A stretch of 64,000 nt of DNA from Arenibacter antarcticus (GTDB taxonomy: Bacteria; Bacteroidota; Bacteroidia; Flavobacteriales; Flavobacteriaceae), in contig NZ_CP166679.1 in NCBI RefSeq assembly GCF_041320605.1, positions 4,326,001 through 4,390,000 of the forward strand, written 5' to 3'. The notes under the pieces were generated by a model. That model saw only the letters and a program-made list of their open reading frames with translations. It was not told the DNA's origin and made no database searches. The position numbers and the translations under genes were made by a program. Shown here piece by piece: positions 54,163-63,161 of this stretch (within the stretch, counting starts at the first letter, position 1; every line of letters begins with the position of its first letter).

Positions 54163-55824
54163 ATGAAACAGATAATATATTTTACACTAACAATACTACT
54201 AGTTTCGTGCTCATCAGAATTTTTGGAAAAAGATCCCTATGGCCAATTAACCCAAGAACAAATTTCTAAAGAAGAAAATCTTGAATCCCTAATAGTAGGA
54301 GCTTATAGTATTTTAAATGGACAAATAGATAATGCAAGTAATGCATTTAATTCTCCCGCCTCTAACTGGAGTTTTGGAGATGTAGTATCCGATGATGCCT
54401 ATAAAGGTGGTGGCGGTACAGGTGATCAGAACAATATTCACCAAATGGAGATCTTTAGTACCAATCCATCATTAATCGATATTGAAAGAAAATGGAAAGC
54501 ATTGTACGAAGGGGTTAGACGAACTAATATAGCCATTGGAATATTGAATGAAACTGAGGATATTTCATCTGATTTAAAACAACAACGATTAGCCGAAATG
54601 AAATTTTTAAGAGGTCATTTTTATTTTGAGCTTAAAAAGATTTATAACAGAATACCTTTTTTGGATGAGAATGCCACTTCATTGACCGACTTTAAAGTTT
54701 CTAACACCGAACTATCCAATGAACAGGTTTGGGGTAAGATTGAGACCGACTTCAATGATGCATACGCCATTTTGCCAGCAACACAATCCCAAAAAGGAAG
54801 GCCTACAAAATATGCTGCAATGGCCTATTTGGCTAAGGTATATCTCTTTCAAGGAAAATGGGACCAGGTACTGACGTCCACTGAAGATGTAATGCTAAAT
54901 GGAGGTTATAGTTTAATGGATAACTTTGAGCATGTTTTTCTTCCTGAAAATGATAATAGCCCTGAAATAGTTTTCAGCGTACAGCAGTCCATAAATGACG
55001 GTAATCCTAGCAATTACAACGGATCCATAGGGGACCGATTACTTGCACCTGGCGGACCTAGATATTCAGCTTATGGATTTCTTCGACCTACACAAAACTT
55101 GGTAAATGCTTATAAAACTAATAGTGCTGGTTTGCCAAGTATGGACAATTCAGAATTAACAATGAGTGATAATGTTGACCCTCGAATTGATTTTACCCTT
55201 GGTCGTCCCGGCATTCCATATAAAGACTTAGGAATTCTCTACCAAGCTGATTGGGCTCGAGATTTAGCTACCTATGGCCCATATGGACCTAAAAAAAGAA
55301 TCGTATCTGCCAATTCACCTCATCACCTTACAGTTTGGCCTTATGTTAGTGCTTTGAACTATTATATTATTCGTTATGCCGATGTATTATTGTGGAGGGC
55401 AGAAGCGCTAATACACACAGATGATATTGAAGGTGCTAGAACCATAATAAATAATATAAGGAAAAGGGCAAGAGATGGCAATAAGGTTATGACATTAGAT
55501 GGTAGTTCTACGGCCGCAAATTACTTCATAGAAGAATATCCTGCTTTTGCAGATGCTAATGAAGCGATGACAGCACTAAGAATGGAAAGAAGGTTAGAGT
55601 TTGCCCATGAAGGTCACCGCTTCTTTGACCTAGTACGTTGGGGCATTGCAGAACAAGTAATAAATACTTATGTAGCTGCAGAAAAAGAAATACGTCCTTA
55701 TCTCAATGGAGTCAATTTTATTAATGGTAAACATGAATATTTTCCTATCCCACAATCCCAAGTGGATCTTGGAGGAACTGATGAAGGCGGCAATCCGTTG
55801 ATCACACAAAATACAGGCTATTAA
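54163..55824 (+). CDS. SusD/RagB-family outer-membrane lipoprotein (second pair)
   Basis: Surface lipoprotein of 553 residues. Lipobox at ILLVSCSSEFLEKDPYGQ (Cys16). Classical SusD text follows: SDDAYKGGGGTGDQNNIHQM, KWKALYEGVRRTNIAIGILN, LRGHFYFELKKIYNRIPFLD, and the C-terminal LRMERRLEFAHEGHRFFDLV and YFPIPQSQVDLGGT. This form (RxERRLELAFEGHRFFDLVR) is the glycan-type SusD (RagB/SusD Pfam), unlike the SusD_2-like one at 40158. It functions as a lid for the SusC channel and is followed by a strong terminator. Confidence 0.95.
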   Translation: MKQIIYFTLTILLVSCSSEFLEKDPYGQLTQEQISKEENLESLIVGAYSILNGQIDNASNAFNSPASNWSFGDVVSDDAYKGGGGTGDQNNIHQMEIFSTNPSLIDIERKWKALYEGVRRTNIAIGILNETEDISSDLKQQRLAEMKFLRGHFYFELKKIYNRIPFLDENATSLTDFKVSNTELSNEQVWGKIETDFNDAYAILPATQSQKGRPTKYAAMAYLAKVYLFQGKWDQVLTSTEDVMLNGGYSLMDNFEHVFLPENDNSPEIVFSVQQSINDGNPSNYNGSIGDRLLAPGGPRYSAYGFLRPTQNLVNAYKTNSAGLPSMDNSELTMSDNVDPRIDFTLGRPGIPYKDLGILYQADWARDLATYGPYGPKKRIVSANSPHHLTVWPYVSALNYYIIRYADVLLWRAEALIHTDDIEGARTIINNIRKRARDGNKVMTLDGSSTAANYFIEEYPAFADANEAMTALRMERRLEFAHEGHRFFDLVRWGIAEQVINTYVAAEKEIRPYLNGVNFINGKHEYFPIPQSQVDLGGTDEGGNPLITQNTGY

Positions 55825-55862
55825 AAGAAATGTAAAAAAGAAGTATTTTGAGTTAGTTTATG

Positions 55863-55893
55863 AAAGAGGTCAGGATTTATTTCCTACCTCTTT
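55863..55893 (+). terminator. Rho-independent terminator after susD
   Basis: AAAGAGGT (55863-55870) pairs with ACCTCTTT (55886-55893); an inner AGGA/TCCT pairing extends the stem past a bulged C. The hairpin runs directly into a T-tract (TTTTTTTT in all). It ends the second SusC/SusD transcript. Confidence 0.8.
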
Positions 55894-55899
55894 TTTTTA

Positions 55900-56349
<450 letters not shown>

Positions 56350-56370
56350 ACTAAAAGGTTAAATATTATT

Positions 56371-56402
56371 GGTTGCGCAAAGACAAATGACTTTGCGCAA
56401 CC
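56371..56402 (+). terminator. Hairpin after the lmo0937-type gene
   Basis: GGTTGCGCAAAG (56371-56382) and CTTTGCGCAACC (56391-56402) form a perfect 12-bp GC-containing stem with an 8-base loop, 21 bases after the stop codon. A long T-tract is missing (AAATATT follows), but position and stem strength support a terminator. Confidence 0.6.
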
Positions 56403-56764
56403 AAATATTAAATTCGTACTTAATGGCGAGACCATTTCATAATTATCATTAAAGGTTTGACTTTGTTTCCAACTTATTTCTCCTGAAACAATAACCTGTA
56501 TTTGCGACCAGATTTCGGTCATGTTCATATCATATTTTATCGACTTCCAGAAACGTTCGATGCTTTTGCACTGGTCAACACGCTTCGGGTATTTACTTCA
56601 TAGGCATATCATTAATTTAGATCGGTGTGCTGACTACCATACCGTTACCCAGTGCAAATACTCAGCTTCCCCTAATACATAAGGCTGTAGGCCGTATCGA
56701 TATCCTCCGACTGTAAATGTTGTTAGGCGCGAGATAGCCCATTTATTTAGATTGTTATATTGGC
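56403..56764. other. Intergenic stretch with possible minus-strand remnant
   Basis: About 360 bases (part of a 415-base gap) between the hairpin and the TIM-barrel gene's stop. On the minus strand fragments such as TTFTVGGYRYGLQPYVLGEA and KRVDQCKSIERFWKSIKYDM look protein-like but are separated by stops. They may be remains of a further gene of the downstream operon. The family is not recognised. Confidence 0.35.
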
Positions 56765-57622
56765 TTAAAGTTCCAAGGATTTAAATTGCTGTGTTAAGGC
56801 GGTCAGTGAGGATTCTACGGCCATCCTTTCCAAGGAAGATGCCCCTACAAATCCATGCGCATCCGTATTTGCAAGAATTACCTTAACATCCTCGGGAGTA
56901 TTGATGGGCCCACCATGTGCCAAGAAAATAATATCTGGGTTCACCTTTCGGCCCGCTTCTATGATCTCTTGGGTCCTTTTAATGGCAAAGTCCATATTCA
57001 CCGTTGCGCCCACTACCCCGATAGAACCTCCTACGGTTGTCCCCACATGGGCTATTATGGAATCGGCACCTACCTCGGCCATTTGCACGGCCTCCTCAGG
57101 GGTGGCGACATATACGCATGAATAAAGGTCCATTTCAGAAGCCAGACGAACCATTTCCACTTCTTTGTAAAAGCCCATCCCAGTCTCCTCTAGGATATCC
57201 CTAAAACTACCATCCACAATACAATGGGTCGGGAAATTATTGATCCCGGAGAACCCCATGGCCTTCACCTGTTGCAAGAAATGCCACATCCTCCTTCGGG
57301 GATCCGATCCGTGGACACCACAAAAAACTGGAATCTCTTCTACCACTGGCAATACCTCAAATTCCCCGATTTCCATGGCCACGGCATTCGCATCGCCATA
57401 CGCCATAAGTCCGGCTGTAGAGCCGTGACCAGACATCCTAAAGCGTCCGGAGTTATATATGATCAGAAAATCGGCCCCTCCCTTTTCTATAAATTTGGCA
57501 CTTATTCCCGTTCCTGCTCCCGCACCTATGATGGCTTTCTTTTGGGCCAAGGTTTTTTGCAATCGCTGTCTAACTTCTTCTCGGGTATAAGGGTTACCCT
57601 TTCCTGTCCATTTATTTGGCAT
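56765..57622 (-). CDS. TIM-barrel protein of the PEP-hydrolase/TIM-br_sig_trns family (Tm-1 C-terminal-half homologue)
   Basis: Soluble TIM-barrel protein of 285 residues. Characteristic text: KAIIGAGAGTGISAKFIEKG at about 29-48, GGADFLIIYNSGRFRMSGHG, PVFCGVHGSDPRRRMWHFLQ, MGFSGINNFPTHCIVDGSFR, and late IIFLAHGGPINTPEDVKVIL. This family is annotated as phosphoenolpyruvate hydrolase-like or 'TIM-barrel signal transduction', with no firmly established reaction that I know of. It is the last gene of a five-gene operon, 43 bases after the UPF0261 gene; in plants the two families occur as one fused protein, Tm-1. Function here is unknown. Confidence 0.88.
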   Translation of the reverse strand: MPNKWTGKGNPYTREEVRQRLQKTLAQKKAIIGAGAGTGISAKFIEKGGADFLIIYNSGRFRMSGHGSTAGLMAYGDANAVAMEIGEFEVLPVVEEIPVFCGVHGSDPRRRMWHFLQQVKAMGFSGINNFPTHCIVDGSFRDILEETGMGFYKEVEMVRLASEMDLYSCVYVATPEEAVQMAEVGADSIIAHVGTTVGGSIGVVGATVNMDFAIKRTQEIIEAGRKVNPDIIFLAHGGPINTPEDVKVILANTDAHGFVGASSLERMAVESSLTALTQQFKSLEL

Positions 57623-57665
57623 GTTATTTTATTCTTTTATGGTTGTAATTCGTTTTGTATTTTTT

Positions 57666-58892
57666 TTATTCCATTATTCGCAACAGGCGTTCTACCAATA
57701 TTTTAGCAAAAGCTTCATCATTGATATGGGCGTCGATTTCGACTACCGCTAGTTGGCCCTTCGCATTTTCCTGTATGGATTTGAACAGTGCTTTATTTGC
57801 CTCGGGCTCATAAAAAATCTCACCTACGTGGTCTATTTGCGATATTCCTTTCAAGGGAATCAAGATTTCTACCGGGGCCTTGGACTGCTTCAATTTATCC
57901 ACTAGCTGTTTGCCCAAAATCTTGTTCTCCTTGCTATCCGTCCGCATTAGTGTTACGTCGGGCGCCCAACTATAGAGCCTTCTTGACCTGTATTTCTGGG
58001 GAAGGGTATCCACTTGGGCAAAATTCACCATATCCAAGCAGCCTGGTACCACTATTTGGGGAATTCCCATTTCTGAGGCCGCGGTCAATCGGTCCGGGCC
58101 GGCACTTAAAATACCCCCACAAAGTTCATCGGCCAGTTCTGTAGTGGTCACATCCAATACGGCATCAAAAACACCTTCACGGATAAGCGATTCCATGGTG
58201 GCCCCTCCCACTCCGGTGGCATGGAAGGCCATAACCTCATATCCCCTATCCTTTAAAAGTTCGGTACATTTGTCCACACATTTTGTAGTATTCCCGAACA
58301 TACTGATTGCAATATTTTTTTTGATGGGCGACGAAGAATCCTCCTTTACTTGGGCCATGGCACTTATGGCTGCCGCAGCCTGCCGTATCAACAAGCGGCT
58401 GATCCTATTGAGACCGGCCACATCCACCACGGAGGACATCATGGTGATGTCTTTCACCCTGATCTGTCTAGATAGGTCTTTGGCCACTACCGTGGAAAGG
58501 CATAGTTTGGGTATGCCCAAGGGAACTGCCTGCATGGCTTCCAAGATGATATAGGTGCCACCTCCGCCACCCATTCCAATGACACCCATGACCTGGTCTT
58601 TGGAAACAAGGTCTGCAAGGATGCCAGCAGCACCTTTCCCCATCAGTTCTACCGCTTTTCCGCGATCGCCAGATTCACGGATAGCCTTCAAACTTGTACC
58701 CGAGGCGGCCGCCACTGATCCACTGTCCACATCGATGGGGAAGTCAACGGAAGTATCCATGACCCCTGTGTTAATCGTAATTACAGGCTGATTCTGCATA
58801 CCAAGACATTGAAGTAGATAGGTGAAATCCTCCCCCTTGGTATCAAAACAACCGAGCATTACTATACGTTTATCCTTAATGGCCATAAGCAT
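57666..58892 (-). CDS. UPF0261 / Tm-1-like ATP-binding-domain protein
   Basis: Soluble protein of 408 residues. N-terminal text RIVMLGCFDTKGEDFTYLLQ is the hallmark of UPF0261, followed by glycine-rich loops GVIGMGGGGGTYIILEAMQA and GRPS-like VPLGIPKLCLSTVVAKDLSR; domain 2 includes ISMFGNTTKCVDKCTELLKD, VMAFHATGVGGATMESLIRE and PQIVVPGCLDMVNFAQVDTL. In the homologous N-terminal domain of tomato Tm-1, ATP binding has been reported. It is nine bases after the Dabb gene and 43 before the TIM-barrel gene, an adjacency that mirrors the plant fusion. Start could also be the ATG two codons in (58886). Biochemical role unknown. Confidence 0.9.
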   Translation of the reverse strand: MLMAIKDKRIVMLGCFDTKGEDFTYLLQCLGMQNQPVITINTGVMDTSVDFPIDVDSGSVAAASGTSLKAIRESGDRGKAVELMGKGAAGILADLVSKDQVMGVIGMGGGGGTYIILEAMQAVPLGIPKLCLSTVVAKDLSRQIRVKDITMMSSVVDVAGLNRISRLLIRQAAAAISAMAQVKEDSSSPIKKNIAISMFGNTTKCVDKCTELLKDRGYEVMAFHATGVGGATMESLIREGVFDAVLDVTTTELADELCGGILSAGPDRLTAASEMGIPQIVVPGCLDMVNFAQVDTLPQKYRSRRLYSWAPDVTLMRTDSKENKILGKQLVDKLKQSKAPVEILIPLKGISQIDHVGEIFYEPEANKALFKSIQENAKGQLAVVEIDAHINDEAFAKILVERLLRIME

Positions 58893-58901
58893 ATTATTTC
58901 A

Positions 58902-59198
58902 TTAAACATTAAAGTCAAAAACAACGGCCCGCTCCAATTTTGGTAGTACCACGTCTTTCACCTTTTCGTGAATGGGATGGGGTAGATATGCCTCTCTGGC
59001 TTCTGGGCTATCGAAGGTCATGATAAAACCATGGGTGTAGCCGTCGTTAAGTCCTTCCGTACTATCATATGGGCCGTGTTCCATGTCCAACAACCCCGGT
59101 ATTTTTCCTACCATTGCTTTCATATTGGCAAAGCAATTTTCAATTTCCGCTTCACTTATCCCTTCCTTAAATTGGAACATTCCGTAATGTCTTGTCAT
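58902..59198 (-). CDS. Dabb-family (stress-responsive A/B barrel) protein
   Basis: Dimeric alpha-beta-barrel domain protein of 98 residues: HYGMFQFKEGISEAEIENCF, then GLLDMEHGPYDSTEGLNDGY, then HGFIMTFDSPEAREAYLPHP. This matches the Dabb domain, a ferredoxin-like fold found in stress proteins and in small cyclases or decarboxylases acting on aromatic or polyketide substrates (olivetolic acid cyclase is a plant relative). The conserved HP-x-H segment near residue 75 often lies in the active cleft. It is third in the operon. Confidence 0.92.
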   Translation of the reverse strand: MTRHYGMFQFKEGISEAEIENCFANMKAMVGKIPGLLDMEHGPYDSTEGLNDGYTHGFIMTFDSPEAREAYLPHPIHEKVKDVVLPKLERAVVFDFNV

Positions 59199-59305
59199 AA
59201 TTCTATTCTTTGGTTATTAAGTTGACTACAATGCTTTTCACTTCTATTTCTAGAAAAGAGGTATATCCCCTTTTGGGTAGAAAATCACAGGGTATATTTT
59301 CTAAA

Positions 59306-62300
59306 CTATTTTAAAGTCTTAATAAATGCCAATAGGTCAGACACTTGTTCGTCCGAATAATTATCTATCAGACCTTTGGGCATAAAGGAACGTCCTCCCA
59401 TAAAACCTTCGAACCTAATTTCCGAGGCTTGGATAAACTGGGTAGTACCCCCCATAAATCCAATGGTAGTGCCCCTATCATCCTTTTTAACTAGGTATCC
59501 TTCTATATTGCTCCCATCGTTCTTGGTAACCCTATATATAGCATAACTACTTTCCAATGCCGCATCGGGATCCAATATTGCCGTCAACAGCGCCTCATTT
59601 TCACGTAAGGCCGAACCATCCAGTGCAGGTGCATAATCATATCCTTTATTTCCTACACTATGGCATAAGAGACAGGTCTGGAAGAGCTTTTCACCATTTT
59701 CAGGCTTGCCCTCCCCTTTCTCCGCAATAGCCATAAATCGATCCAATCTGGACTCCAAGCCTTTCTTTTCCTCCTCGATCCTTTTCTTGACCTGCTCAAA
59801 AAGCTGTACTCCCTTTTCGTCCTCTGGTTCGTACTGGACTACTTTTTCTGCACTTGAAAGATCAAATTCGTTGGCACTGATTAGCTCCTTATCCAGCAGC
59901 TGTTTTAAAAGGGCACCCCCTTCTTTTGAAGTGGCTATTGTTTTAACCACGGTCTTCTTTTGGGCTACATCCAAATTGGGTAACCAGTCCTCCATAATAT
60001 TTAGAGCAGAATTTACATCTGCAACGGCTACCGTCTGTACCGCAGTAGCCCTTAACTCGATATCCAGATCATCCAATTTTGCAATTTGGATAAAGGTGGC
60101 TTTGTTTTCAGAAGGACTTTTCTTAAGTGCAGACATCACCAATTTGATCATTTCGGGGGATGAAGTTTTATCGATCAAAGACAATACCTCGTTTCTTAAG
60201 CCCTGGATATTTAATTTTCCGACAGCTTCCAATCCCAACATCTGCTCGGAGAGGTCCTCGCTTTTCAATAACGATTTTATGGGACCCTTCAAAGCCTTCG
60301 ACAATTCCATGGATTGCACCGATGCTAAGTTTTTAAGGGTGAGCGAAACATGTTCGTGGGCTTTATTATTATCTTCCAAAACTGGTAGTACAATATCCAG
60401 TACGCTCCTGTTCTCCAGCATCCCGGCCACAATTATAAAAGTAGCTTCATCAAAACCCTGGTTGTCAGATTTCTTCCATAAATCTACAAAGACCTGTTCC
60501 CTTTCTTCTTTTGGCAATGCCTGACTCGCCCAAATTAAATTGGAGGTGTCGTATTGGGCAACTTTGGGAGATTGGATAAAAGCCAACAGCTCTTTTGGAT
60601 AGTTCTCAAGGGCCTTCCTGGCCAAAAATCTTTCAAAATTGCGTTCGTATGCCCCGCCCATGGCATTACCATCTAGAGGTGGCCTACAGGCCCCGACCAA
60701 AAGGCCAATGGTCGCGGTATTCGCTGTATTTACCGCTTCCAACGTCCTTAGCACTTGAGACCTAACCATAGGATTACTATCCTTGGAAGGCTTTGTTAGC
60801 AAGGAGGCAAGTTCATCGGTACTTAGGGAAAAGGATTGGAGGGAGCGGACCGCCTCTCTTCTAAGATTATCCAATTGGGTATTTAATAATGATATTATCA
60901 GCGATTGGTCATAATGTTTTATTCCTTCCAAGGACCAAAGAGCCATGATTCGGGTTACTTCGTGCTGTGAACTATCGGAAGCAAGTGACACAAGGTCCGT
61001 GGCCAGCTCTTTGGTCTCTTGGATAGGACGGTCACTGATCTGGTGCCAAGCAGCCCTTTTCGCCCAAATTGATGGAGATTTTAAATAACCGACCAGTTCA
61101 TTTGTTGGGACCTCATGAAAATTGGGAATTTCCCGTGGTTTTTGGGATTTATGGCGGATCCGCCAAATACGTCCATGGGATTTATCACGGTCCGGATGCG
61201 AAGTCGACACTTCATTATGAGAGACGATCTTATTGTACCAATCCGCAATATATAAACACCCATCAGGACCAAACGCCATGTTCACCGGCCTGAACCAATC
61301 ATCTTTTGAGATCAAAAAATCTGGCAGGTGTTCTGCAGAAACGGTACCATCGTTGTTGCGCTCTATCTTGACTGCGTTGATGGCACTGGTAATAGGATTT
61401 GCAATAAAGGCCACATCTTTCCATTCCTCCGGGAAGCTCCCTTCTAGATCGTCCGCAAAAGCAACTCCGGAAACTCCTGTTCCCCCGACACGGAATTTAT
61501 GCAATTCTGGCATCCAAGGCTGGTATGGCCGTAGACGTTCGTTGCCAATACCGGGGAAACCCGTCCCTATTTCCATCGGGACCACAGAATACCCCAGGTC
61601 GTTGGCTTCCATTCCATACCATTGGCCATTGCCCCTGAGCTTAAAGCCCCAAATATTATTCAGGCCCGAACTGACCAGCTCTATCTTTTTGGAATCCAAG
61701 GAAAACCGGGCTATTTTGCTGTAATCCAAACGGATTTTGGCATCACTTACCAGGGAACTCACCTCCCCTTTGTTCAAGGCACCTTGACTAAAATGAATCC
61801 AATCCCCAGGACCTCGCACCAGTACATGGGCCATGGTATGAGTATCGGTAATCCCAAATCCGGTGAACAAAGGCGTACGTTTGTCGGCCTTACCATCATT
61901 GTCCGTATCTTCTAGGAAAAACAATTCAGAACCCTGGGCCACATAACTTCCATTTTTATAGGGCAATATGCTCTGTGGTATGGCAAGTCCGTCTGCCCAT
62001 ACAGTTGTTTTTACTCCTTTTTTCCCATATAGACCGGAAAGCACTAGAATTTTATCTTCTCCTTTGGTCTTGCCCCGGTACAGATCAAAAATTCTTTTAA
62101 AATTGGGGTCTTTTTCCTGGGCTGCAGGATTATCCATAAGTTTTAGCAAATCCTGCCATCCTATATCGGAGACAGGGTCCAGAGGATACATCTCCGCAGT
62201 CTGTGTCCACAACCTTCCCGCATCATCAAATGCCATATGGATAGGATTGACTACGCCGTCCCTTTCACTGGCAACCAATTCTACAACGAAGCCTTCCGGA

Positions 62301-62491
62301 ACTTGGAACCCGGCCAATTCTTTTTCTGGAGAATAGATTTCTGTCCTTGCGGACTGTGTCTTACGGTTGTAATCTGGGTATTCGGTCCCTGTAGCATCCA
62401 TAGTTTGGGATGTAGATGACCTTTCTTTACATCCCAGGCAGGACAAGACTATGACAACGCTGTATAAAAATAATAAGTTCTTGATTTTCAT
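59306..62491 (-). CDS. Large PVC-type lipoprotein: dehydrogenase-like propeller, HEAT repeats and cytochrome c
   Basis: Exported protein of 1061 residues. Lipobox SVVIVLSCLGCKERSS. About 55-450 is a beta-propeller of the membrane-bound dehydrogenase (PVC-type) family: VNPIHMAFDDAGRLWTQTAE, ALNKGEVSSLVSDAKIRLDY and VNMAFGPDGCLYIADWYNKI. About 475-900 is helical HEAT-like repeats. The C-terminus holds one c-type haem site, CLLCH at 940-944 (GEKLFQTCLLCHSVGNKGYD), and a beta-rich end (EIRFEGFMGGRSFMPKGLID). Such proteins are abundant in Planctomycetes and Bacteroidota beside DUF1080 genes and are thought to oxidise sugars. It is 31 bases after the DUF1080 gene. Confidence 0.9.
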   Translation of the reverse strand: MKIKNLLFLYSVVIVLSCLGCKERSSTSQTMDATGTEYPDYNRKTQSARTEIYSPEKELAGFQVPEGFVVELVASERDGVVNPIHMAFDDAGRLWTQTAEMYPLDPVSDIGWQDLLKLMDNPAAQEKDPNFKRIFDLYRGKTKGEDKILVLSGLYGKKGVKTTVWADGLAIPQSILPYKNGSYVAQGSELFFLEDTDNDGKADKRTPLFTGFGITDTHTMAHVLVRGPGDWIHFSQGALNKGEVSSLVSDAKIRLDYSKIARFSLDSKKIELVSSGLNNIWGFKLRGNGQWYGMEANDLGYSVVPMEIGTGFPGIGNERLRPYQPWMPELHKFRVGGTGVSGVAFADDLEGSFPEEWKDVAFIANPITSAINAVKIERNNDGTVSAEHLPDFLISKDDWFRPVNMAFGPDGCLYIADWYNKIVSHNEVSTSHPDRDKSHGRIWRIRHKSQKPREIPNFHEVPTNELVGYLKSPSIWAKRAAWHQISDRPIQETKELATDLVSLASDSSQHEVTRIMALWSLEGIKHYDQSLIISLLNTQLDNLRREAVRSLQSFSLSTDELASLLTKPSKDSNPMVRSQVLRTLEAVNTANTATIGLLVGACRPPLDGNAMGGAYERNFERFLARKALENYPKELLAFIQSPKVAQYDTSNLIWASQALPKEEREQVFVDLWKKSDNQGFDEATFIIVAGMLENRSVLDIVLPVLEDNNKAHEHVSLTLKNLASVQSMELSKALKGPIKSLLKSEDLSEQMLGLEAVGKLNIQGLRNEVLSLIDKTSSPEMIKLVMSALKKSPSENKATFIQIAKLDDLDIELRATAVQTVAVADVNSALNIMEDWLPNLDVAQKKTVVKTIATSKEGGALLKQLLDKELISANEFDLSSAEKVVQYEPEDEKGVQLFEQVKKRIEEEKKGLESRLDRFMAIAEKGEGKPENGEKLFQTCLLCHSVGNKGYDYAPALDGSALRENEALLTAILDPDAALESSYAIYRVTKNDGSNIEGYLVKKDDRGTTIGFMGGTTQFIQASEIRFEGFMGGRSFMPKGLIDNYSDEQVSDLLAFIKTLK

Positions 62492-62522
62492 TCCGTGGCG
62501 TAATGTTAATGTTTAGAATTCC

Positions 62523-63161
62523 TTAAAGCTTGGTTATGGTTATATGTTTAAATTCGATCTTCGCATTGCCGCCACTGTGCAACTGAATACCAATAACTCC
62601 CTTCGACGGAATTTCCGGATCCTTTTCATCATACTCCGTGGTCTTTACCCCGTTGATATACAGTTCGTGCTTATTTCCTTTGCACCTTATAATGTAACTG
62701 TTCCAACCATCCTCCTTCAGAAGGTGCCGTAACGTACTGAGATCCCCTCCGATAAGTTTAGCGCGTCGGTGCTCATCATAGATATCCCCCCAATACCCTT
62801 TACCGATATCCGCTTGATACCCAATGATAGTATTACCTTCTAGTATAGAACGGTATTGAATCCCGCTGTTCATCAGGCCAGTTTCATGGTCCCCGGTCAA
62901 ACGAAAAAGAGCTCGGAATTCAAAATCCCCATAACTTTCAGTCGTACGCAAATATGTGTTGGTGGGAATGTTAATAATTCCATCGCCCCCAGTTATGACA
63001 CTATCCACTACAGACCAATACTTGCTGTTGTCTTTGTTTACGACCTCCCAACCCTTTAAGGTTGTTCCGTCAAAAAGGGAGACCGTGGAAGAGTTACGCT
63101 GTGCTGTGCAACCTAGGGTTCCCAAAATAGCGAAAATCGGTATCAGGTACTTTTTACACAT
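62523..63161 (-). CDS. DUF1080 / 3-keto-disaccharide hydrolase-like lipoprotein
   Basis: Secreted lipoprotein of 212 residues from the ATG at 63161 (MCKKYLIPIFAILGTLGCTA, lipobox Cys about 18). The frame is open to 63281, but the upstream part does not resemble a signal peptide. Concanavalin-like DUF1080 text: SLFDGTTLKGWEVVNKDNSK, YGDFEFRALFRLTGDHETGL, MNSGIQYRSILEGNTIIGYQ, IRCKGNKHELYINGVKTTEY and GVIGIQLHSGGNAKIEFKHI. Members of this family cleave 3-keto glycosides. First gene of the operon, immediately before the dehydrogenase/cytochrome lipoprotein, which could produce the keto substrate. Confidence 0.9.
   Translation of the reverse strand: MCKKYLIPIFAILGTLGCTAQRNSSTVSLFDGTTLKGWEVVNKDNSKYWSVVDSVITGGDGIINIPTNTYLRTTESYGDFEFRALFRLTGDHETGLMNSGIQYRSILEGNTIIGYQADIGKGYWGDIYDEHRRAKLIGGDLSTLRHLLKEDGWNSYIIRCKGNKHELYINGVKTTEYDEKDPEIPSKGVIGIQLHSGGNAKIEFKHITITKL

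Noticed and set aside
57224-58554. Several long plus-strand open frames across 57.2-58.6 kb
   Set aside because: They are antisense to the TIM-barrel and UPF0261 genes; the higher GC there removes stop codons from other frames. Their text shows no domain pattern.
59706-60524. Plus-strand open frame of 272 codons
   Set aside because: It is antisense to the HEAT-repeat part of the cytochrome lipoprotein and rich in Ser and Phe, as expected of a reversed Lys/Glu/Leu-rich frame.
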